Shown: positions 58,670 through 64,000 of the stretch, in pieces
How the letters are laid out: each line of letters opens with the position of its first letter
Numbering within the stretch: the first letter of the stretch is position 1
Origin: Streptomyces acidicola
GTDB taxonomy: Bacteria > Actinomycetota > Actinomycetes > Streptomycetales > Streptomycetaceae
Reading direction: 5' to 3'
Assembly (NCBI RefSeq): GCF_009377235.1
Contig: NZ_VMNX01000002.1
Coordinates: forward strand, 62,001 to 126,000
Length of the DNA stretch: 64,000 bases
Made by a program: the position numbers and the translations under genes
Notes under the pieces: model-generated
What the model was told of the DNA's origin: nothing
Databases searched by the model: none
What the model saw: only the letters and a program-made list of their open reading frames with translations

Positions 58670-59971
58670 TCAGAAAGCGAAGAGGTTCTCGCGCAGGGTG
58701 GCGCCGGAGTAGCCGGTCCTGGCCACGCCCATGCGCTGCAGCCGGGGGACGACCTCGTCGAGGATGCCGGAGACGTGCTCCTCGTTGGCGTTCTGGGTGG
58801 CCATGATGATGAAGCCGTCACCGCCGACGGCCTCCATGGCGCCGGCGAGGTTGTGTGCGATGTCGTCGGCGGTGCCGACCACGCCGAGTTCGTCGTCGCC
58901 GAGGCAGATGTCGAGGATGGCCTCGCGCAGGGTGATGCCTTGCCGTCCCTTGTCCTTGATCGAGTCGAGCATGCTCGTGGTGCCGTTGGCCACGACGTCC
59001 TCGGGCAGTGGGGCGTCGAGGTCGTACTGGAACAGGTCCACGCCGATGTGGGCGGCGTGCTTGCCGAGCATGGACACCAACTGGCTGTCGGTGACCGTGG
59101 AGCGCAGATCGCGGCTGCCGTCCGTGACATGGACGTGGGTGGCGTACATGATCCGGCACTCGTCGGGGCTGCGCCCGAACGTCTTCATCCGGCCGTGGAT
59201 GTCCTCGCGGAAGGCGCGCATGGCGTCGATCCCGCCAATGGTGGTGGCCATGATGAGCTCGGCGTTCCGGGCGGCGAAGTCCCGCCCGCGCGGGGAGCCG
59301 CCGGCCTGCGCCAGCACGGGAACGCGCTGGGGCGAGGGAAAGCTGTTGAGCGGGCCGCGCACCTTGAAGTGCTTGCCCACGTGGTTGATCTCGTGGACCT
59401 TCGCGGGGTCGGTGTGGATGCCCCGGTCGTGGTCGCGGACCACGGCGCCCTCCTCCCACGACGTCCACAACTGCCGTGCGACGTCGACGAACTCCTCGGC
59501 CCGGTCATAGCGCTCGCCCGGTGGCGGCAGGGCCTCGTAGCCGTAGTTGTGCGCGGACTCCTCCTCGCTGGAGGTGACGATGTTCCACCCGGCTCTGCCC
59601 CGGCTGAGTCCGTCGACGGTGGAGTACAGACGAGCCAGCAGGTAGGGCGGGTAGAGCGTGGTCGACGCGGTCGAGATCAGACCGAGACGGGTGGTGACCG
59701 CCGACAGATAGGAGATCAACGCCACCGGATCGTTCTTCGGCGCACTGAGACTGTTCTTCAGGTCGGTGTCCATCGACCCGCCGAACATCCTGGACACGCC
59801 GCTGGTGTCCTCGAAGAACAGGAAGTCGAAACACGCCTCCTCGACGTGCCGGGCGAGGCGGGCGTGGTAGTCGCCGGACCACCAGTCCTCGCCGTGCGCC
59901 CGGTCTGTCGCTGCATGCCAGGCCGGCGGCGAGAACGAACTGAAGAACCCGAGATGGAACATCCTGGACAT
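58670..59971 (-). CDS. LLM-class flavin monooxygenase (NtaA/SnaA/DszA type)
   Basis: A 433-residue bacterial-luciferase-like monooxygenase: FFEDTSGVSRMFGGS, DPVALISYLSAVTTRLGLIST, SRGRAGWNIVTSSEEESAHNYG and AQAGGSPRGRDFAARNAE place it in the NtaA/DszA branch. These use reduced FMN and oxygen to open C-N, C-S or ring bonds. The ATG at 59971 is chosen because AGGAGG lies 9 nt upstream; an ATG at 59992 would place that site inside the coding region. It is the first gene of the minus-strand block and is divergent from a TetR gene. Confidence 0.92.
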   Translation of the reverse strand: MSRMFHLGFFSSFSPPAWHAATDRAHGEDWWSGDYHARLARHVEEACFDFLFFEDTSGVSRMFGGSMDTDLKNSLSAPKNDPVALISYLSAVTTRLGLISTASTTLYPPYLLARLYSTVDGLSRGRAGWNIVTSSEEESAHNYGYEALPPPGERYDRAEEFVDVARQLWTSWEEGAVVRDHDRGIHTDPAKVHEINHVGKHFKVRGPLNSFPSPQRVPVLAQAGGSPRGRDFAARNAELIMATTIGGIDAMRAFREDIHGRMKTFGRSPDECRIMYATHVHVTDGSRDLRSTVTDSQLVSMLGKHAAHIGVDLFQYDLDAPLPEDVVANGTTSMLDSIKDKGRQGITLREAILDICLGDDELGVVGTADDIAHNLAGAMEAVGGDGFIIMATQNANEEHVSGILDEVVPRLQRMGVARTGYSGATLRENLFAF

Positions 59972-60249
59972 GAGCCATGTCCTCCTGGGCATTGGATGAG
60001 GGAAATGGCGCCTGAGGCAGGCTGGGCCGCCAGTGACGAGTAGGCGTCTGGGTGTTGGCCATGGTGTCTCCCCTCAGGAAACATCGCAAGTGCTCGGTTT
60101 CAGGTTTGTGTGTTCTGACAGATGGCGTTGTCGTGCTGGTTCGCGGTGGCCGGTGATGGCCCTATGGATCTCCAGTGGGTCCTTTACAGTGGTCGCGAAG
60201 AAGCCTGGAAGCGGGGCCGCGGGCCCTTCGGCTGTGGGGATGTGGTGGC
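59972..60249. promoter_or_regulatory. Divergent promoter region of the catabolic block and TetR gene
   Basis: 278 bp between the first block gene and the TetR gene. A strong ribosome site (GGGGAG, 5-nt spacer) and ATG at 60062 on the minus strand open a frame that is not the monooxygenase frame; it overlaps that gene and is probably a leader or chance. I see no clear palindrome for TetR binding. Confidence 0.5.
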
Positions 60250-60855
60250 GTGACTGTCGGGGGCGAAGGGGCGCGGCTCCCCTACGGTGAGGGGCGGCAG
60301 GCGCTGGTGGAGGCCGCGATCAGGCTGGTCGCGCGCGACGGGCTGGCCAAGCTGACGTACCGGTCGCTGACCGCCGAGGCGGGGGTCAGTCAGGGCAGTC
60401 TGCGGCACCACTTCCCGAACCTGGTCGGTGTCCTCGAAGCGGCACTGGAGCACTGCATCGAGATCACGCACACGTATCTGCGGCAGCGGAGCGAGTCCCT
60501 TGAGGACATCTTCGCCCACCTCGTGGACTCGCTGCAGGAGCACCCCGAGATCCCGGCGTTCCAGGCGGAGGTGTTCCTCGGGGCGCGTCATGAGCCCGAA
60601 CTGCAGGAGCTGGCCCGGCGCAATCAGCGGGCCTACCGGGAGCGGGCCTGTGACGCGCTTGCCGCGTCCGGTGTGCGGCCGGACGACGAACTCGTCGACG
60701 TGATCGTCGCTCTCGCCGAGGGCATCGTCTACCAGCGGGTGGTGTTCGGGGCGTCGTACGCGCCCGTGACGAAGAGTCAGGTCGCCGGTTCTCGGCGCAT
60801 GTTGTCCGCGCTGCGGTCTTCCTTCGTCGAGACGTCGGGCGAGCGCCAGGGCTGA
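60250..60855 (+). CDS. TetR-family regulator
   Basis: A 201-residue regulator: N-terminal HTH (about 14-60, ALVEAAIRLVARDGLAKLTY and RSLTAEAGVSQGSLRHHFPN) and a helical C-terminal ligand pocket. The GTG at 60250 gives a normal TetR N-terminus; the frame is open to 60175. It is divergent from the 18-gene block and upstream of an aldehyde dehydrogenase and FAD monooxygenase on its own strand, so it probably controls both directions. Confidence 0.9.
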   Translation: MTVGGEGARLPYGEGRQALVEAAIRLVARDGLAKLTYRSLTAEAGVSQGSLRHHFPNLVGVLEAALEHCIEITHTYLRQRSESLEDIFAHLVDSLQEHPEIPAFQAEVFLGARHEPELQELARRNQRAYRERACDALAASGVRPDDELVDVIVALAEGIVYQRVVFGASYAPVTKSQVAGSRRMLSALRSSFVETSGERQG

Positions 60856-60997
60856 GTTCGGGCCCCGAAACCGGGTCCAGGCGAGTCCGGGCCGACCCCT
60901 TGCCGCAGAACATTGCGCTTGCTATGTTTCCGGATCGTCAACGTCAGGCACTCCTGGGAGATGCCTGCCATGAACCCCGTCGGCGGGAGCGATGACC

Positions 60998-62458
60998 ATG
61001 TCCACGATCGTCCGCGACACCCTTCTGATCGGCGGTGAATGGCAGAAGCCGACTTCATCCGCCACCCTCACGGTGGTCTCACCCTCGACCGAACAGGTCG
61101 TCGGTCAGGTGCCGGATGCCGGAGCCTCCGACGTGCACGTGGCAGTCGGCGCCGCACGGCGGGCGTTCGACGAGGGCCCCTGGCGGGGCATGCCGGTCCG
61201 GGAACGCGCGGACGTCCTCGACAGGGCGCTGACGCTGCTGGAGGCACGCCTCGAAGAGATTGCCCGCCTCGTGGTGGCCGAGATGGGACTGCCGGCCTCT
61301 GTCGCCAGGAGAAAGATTCCGGGAGCGGTGTCCGCCGGCCGGTACTTTCTCGACCTCGCCCGCAACACCCCGGTCAGCGACGTCCGCCGGACACCCTTCG
61401 GTCCGGCCGCCGTACTCAGGGAGCCGGTCGGTGTGGTCGCGTCCATCGCGCCGTGGAACGGCCCGTTCAACATGGCCGTCGCGAAGATCGTCCCGGCGCT
61501 GGCCGCCGGGTGCAGCGTGGTGTACAAACCGGCCCCCGAGACTCCACTCGACGCCTTCCACATCGCCGAGGCGCTCACCGAGAGCGGCCTGCCGCCGGGG
61601 GTGTTCAACCTGGTGACAGGAGGCCGGGAAGCGGGGCGCGCGCTCGTGGCGCACCCCGGCGTCGACAAGGTCAGCTTCACGGGTTCGACCGCGGCCGGCC
61701 GAGAGATCGCCCGGGAGTGCAGCGGCCGCTTCACCCGTCTGCAACTGGAACTCGGCGGGAAGTCCGCGGCGATCGTCCTTGAGGACGCCGACCCCGACAC
61801 GGTGATGCGAGGGGTCGCGGCAGGTCTGTTCGCCAACACCGGCCAGACCTGCTCGGCGTTCAGCAGGATCCTCGTACCCGCGTCCCGGCGCGACGCGTGG
61901 ACGGACGTCCTCGTCGCGGCGGCCGAGTCCTTCAAGGTCGGCGACCCCTTCGACGACACGACCACCATGGGCCCCCTCGTGTCGCACGCCCAGAGGGAAC
62001 GCGTCCTGCGCTACGTCGAACTGGGGTGGGCCGAAGGGGCCATGACCGCCACCGGCGGCGGCGTCCCGGAGGACCTGGAGGTGGGCTACTACGTGCAGCC
62101 CACGGTGTTCGTGAACGCGTACAACTCCATGCGCATCGCCCGGGAGGAGATCTTCGGGCCCGTCGCCACGGTGCTGACCTACGAGTCCGTCGAGGAGGCG
62201 ATCCGGATCGCCAACGACTCGGACTACGGTCTGCACGGCGCGGTGTTCACCGAGGACCCCGCCCTGGCGGCGAAGGTCGCCCGTTCCGTCCGGACGGGCA
62301 CCTTCAGCATCAACTCCTTCACGCACAACACCCACGCACCGTTCGGCGGGGTGAAGGACTCCGGCATCGGCCGTGAACTGGGCCCGGAGGGCCTGGAGGC
62401 CTTCCACGAGCTGAAGACGGTCAACCTGACCCGGGCGACCGAACCCTTCTTCATCTGA
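60998..62458 (+). CDS. Aldehyde dehydrogenase
   Basis: A 486-residue NAD(P)-dependent enzyme: nucleophile C285 (GQTCSAFSR), LELGGKSAAIV, FTGSTAAGREI and EEIFGPVATVL. GGGAG lies 8 nt before the ATG at 60998; an ATG at 60992 is too close to it. Between TetR and a salicylate-hydroxylase-like gene on the plus strand, salicylaldehyde or another aryl/alkyl aldehyde is a plausible substrate (inference). It differs clearly from the block's other dehydrogenase at 45481-46953. Confidence 0.93.
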   Translation: MSTIVRDTLLIGGEWQKPTSSATLTVVSPSTEQVVGQVPDAGASDVHVAVGAARRAFDEGPWRGMPVRERADVLDRALTLLEARLEEIARLVVAEMGLPASVARRKIPGAVSAGRYFLDLARNTPVSDVRRTPFGPAAVLREPVGVVASIAPWNGPFNMAVAKIVPALAAGCSVVYKPAPETPLDAFHIAEALTESGLPPGVFNLVTGGREAGRALVAHPGVDKVSFTGSTAAGREIARECSGRFTRLQLELGGKSAAIVLEDADPDTVMRGVAAGLFANTGQTCSAFSRILVPASRRDAWTDVLVAAAESFKVGDPFDDTTTMGPLVSHAQRERVLRYVELGWAEGAMTATGGGVPEDLEVGYYVQPTVFVNAYNSMRIAREEIFGPVATVLTYESVEEAIRIANDSDYGLHGAVFTEDPALAAKVARSVRTGTFSINSFTHNTHAPFGGVKDSGIGRELGPEGLEAFHELKTVNLTRATEPFFI

Positions 62459-62531
62459 GGGCCGTCATCCGAGGGGGTTGCCCGACTGTGGCTTTCCGGC
62501 CGCACAAGTCACCGAGAAATGAGGCGAATCC

Positions 62532-63821
62532 ATGGCTGGACGTCTGTCGATTGCCGTAGTGGGCGGAGGGCTGGCAGGTCTCGCCACGGCCGCCGCGCTG
62601 TCCCGTGCGGACTTCGAGGTCGACGTGTTCGAGCAGGCCGAGCGACTGGGCGAGGTGGGGGCCGGTATCAACATCAGCCCCCAGGCCACCAAGGCACTGA
62701 CCGCCATCGGACTCGCAGACGGCCTCAAGTCCGTGGGGAACGCCATGACCGGCCAGGTCCAGCGGTCGATGTACACCGGTGAACAGCTCGCCGAAACACG
62801 CCTCACCGAGGACGGAACCACCTCGGACCGCTTCGGAGCCCCGTACTACGTCTTCCACCGGGCGGACCTCCTCGACGTCCTGGCCGGCGCCGTCGACAGC
62901 ACGCGCGTCCACCTCGGGCATCGCTGCACGGGCCTCGTCGAGGACGGGGGCCAACGCGGGGACGCGAACGAGGACGGAGGCGGGGGCGAGGACAGGGGCG
63001 GCGTGACGCTGCACTTCGCCAACGGCAGCCGGCACCGGGCTGACATCGTCATCGGCGCCGACGGCATCCACTCCCGGATCAGGCGCGAGCTGTACACGGA
63101 GGAAAAGGCCCACTTCACCGGCCAGATGGTCTGGCGGGCACTGGTCGACGGGTCCGCCCTCCCGGCCGACATCCTCGGCCCGCACGGGTTCTGCGGCTGG
63201 ATCGGCCAAGGCCGCCACATCATGACCTACTACCTGCGCGGCACCAGCATCATCAACATCACCACCCAGTCCGACGCGGCCTCCTGGGTGGAGGAAGGCT
63301 GGTCTGCCAAGGGCGATCCGGACGAGATGCGGAGCTGCTTCCCCGGCGTCGCACCCCCGTTGCAGATGCTGCTGGACGAGGTGCGGGAATGCTCGAAGTG
63401 GGGTCTCTTCGGCCGGGAGCCCTCCGCGGACTGGGGACGCGGCAGGATCCAGCTGATCGGTGACGCCGCCCACCCGATGCTGCCCAACGCCGGACAGGGA
63501 GCCGCGCAGGCGTTCGAGGACGCCTTCGTGCTGGCCCGTTGGCTCGACGAGAGCGGGGACGACCCCGAGCGGGCGCTTGCCGAATTCCGGAACGTACGCG
63601 TTCCGCGGGCCCACGCGATCCAGCGCCAGTCCCTCCTCAACAGCAGGCTCGTGCACGCGGGGGACTGGGAGAAGCGCCAGGAGACCTTCAGGGCCCGTGA
63701 ACGACAAGGCGACACACCGCTGGGCATGAACTGGATCTACGGCTACGACCCCGAGACCGAGTGGCGCCGCCGCCAGGAGTATCCACTGTCCTTTGCTCCG
63801 GCCGAAGACGCCCATGCGTGA
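62532..63821 (+). CDS. FAD-dependent aromatic monooxygenase (salicylate hydroxylase-like)
   Basis: A 429-residue class A flavoprotein hydroxylase: FAD motifs AVVGGGLAGLATAAAL, IGADGIHSRIRREL and LIGDAAHPMLPNAGQGAAQA. This group includes salicylate 1-hydroxylase and 6-hydroxynicotinate 3-monooxygenase, which hydroxylate with loss of carboxyl. An odd low-complexity Gly/Asp/Glu/Arg insert (about residues 137-158) sits in the FAD domain, probably a surface loop. It follows the aldehyde dehydrogenase by 73 bp. Substrate specificity is not readable from motifs. Confidence 0.9.
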   Translation: MAGRLSIAVVGGGLAGLATAAALSRADFEVDVFEQAERLGEVGAGINISPQATKALTAIGLADGLKSVGNAMTGQVQRSMYTGEQLAETRLTEDGTTSDRFGAPYYVFHRADLLDVLAGAVDSTRVHLGHRCTGLVEDGGQRGDANEDGGGGEDRGGVTLHFANGSRHRADIVIGADGIHSRIRRELYTEEKAHFTGQMVWRALVDGSALPADILGPHGFCGWIGQGRHIMTYYLRGTSIINITTQSDAASWVEEGWSAKGDPDEMRSCFPGVAPPLQMLLDEVRECSKWGLFGREPSADWGRGRIQLIGDAAHPMLPNAGQGAAQAFEDAFVLARWLDESGDDPERALAEFRNVRVPRAHAIQRQSLLNSRLVHAGDWEKRQETFRARERQGDTPLGMNWIYGYDPETEWRRRQEYPLSFAPAEDAHA

Positions 63822-63900
63822 ATCCCAGTGACCGACCCCGCCTGACCCCGATGTCTGATCCCGCCGTTCGACCCCAGTTGCCGACCGTGGGCGGTTCTCG

Positions 63901-64000
63901 ATGAATGCAATGGACCCTTCTGCCGACGTCGCCGTGGCGACACGCGCACTCGGGGCGGCCGGGCAGGCCGACCTCGTCTGGGGGCATGTCTCCCTGCGGG
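63901..64000 (+). CDS. Class II aldolase/adducin-family protein (3' end outside window)
   Basis: Only about 33 codons are in the window. The ATG at 63901 opens a frame reading ALGAAGQADLVWGHVSLR, the N-terminal pattern of class II aldolase/adducin proteins, which include L-fuculose-phosphate aldolase and the 3,4-dihydroxyphthalate decarboxylases of phthalate pathways. An ATG at 63910 is an alternative start. In a phthalate-like context the decarboxylase role is attractive, but the decisive part of the protein is missing. Confidence 0.6.
   Translation, partial: MNAMDPSADVAVATRALGAAGQADLVWGHVSLR

Noticed and set aside
1..64000. tRNA, rRNA, riboswitch or insertion-sequence genes
   Set aside because: Intergenic regions were read on both strands and no cloverleaf, rRNA segment, known riboswitch core or transposase frame was recognised; a covariance-model scan (tRNAscan-SE, Infernal/Rfam) would settle this.

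Overview
The window is very GC-rich with strongly GC-biased third codon positions, ATGA/GTGA stop-start overlaps, GTG and TTG starts, many Sec- or lipobox-type secreted proteins and paired two-component systems. It reads as the chromosome of a Streptomyces or close relative. I see no rRNA, tRNA, CRISPR array or transposase gene.

Layout. 1-1900: end of a CaiB-type CoA-transferase and a short citrate-synthase-like (citryl-CoA lyase type) enzyme. 2000-4957: OmpR-type two-component pair divergent from a repetitive acidic secreted protein, with a symmetric operator candidate between them. 5159-5908: PAP2 phosphatase. 6156-13841: a sugar locus (glucosamine-6-phosphate deaminase, GH4 glycosidase, DeoR repressor, divergent PfkB kinase, ABC sugar importer without its own ATPase), interrupted by a 169-bp hairpin repeat. 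13891-17789: two secreted proteins of unknown function flanking an MFS exporter.

18200-27637: an eight-gene collinear operon for an exopolysaccharide. It holds a secreted Agd3/CE18-like deacetylase, a PelF-type GT4 glycosyltransferase, a polytopic membrane protein, a LegB-like 4,6-dehydratase, a nucleotidyltransferase, a second SDR, a spherulin-4 (GH135) protein and a GH114 lipoprotein. Its enzyme set parallels the fungal galactosaminogalactan cluster and bacterial Pel systems, and it is the strongest candidate here for an under-described system.

27726-36165: a decayed beta-propeller gene, a CadD-like transporter, a membrane-anchored FAD/2Fe-2S reductase fusion divergent from a NarL-type two-component pair, a secreted beta-propeller phytase, a small lipoprotein and an NlpC/P60 protein containing a TTA codon. 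36314-39805: two tandem ABC-F genes preceded by a 9-codon leader ORF and a hairpin that look like a ribosome-sensing attenuator. 39934-40599: XRE-cupin regulator.

40684-59971: eighteen genes, all on the minus strand and closely spaced, ending at a strong terminator. They encode an APC-type amine/amino-acid permease, a flavin amine oxidase, a two-component-type flavin monooxygenase, a P450 with reductase, an amidohydrolase, thiolase/DUF35/CaiB CoA chemistry, and a ring-cleavage module resembling the 1-hydroxy-2-naphthoate to phthalate steps (PhdI, PhdJ, PhdK). An embedded GntR gene and a divergent TetR gene are likely regulators. On the plus strand beyond the TetR gene come an aldehyde dehydrogenase, a salicylate-hydroxylase-like monooxygenase and the start of a class II aldolase-family gene. 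Together these form a large aromatic/aryl-amine catabolic region whose true substrate cannot be read from sequence alone. All family assignments come from motif recognition by eye; no database search was run.
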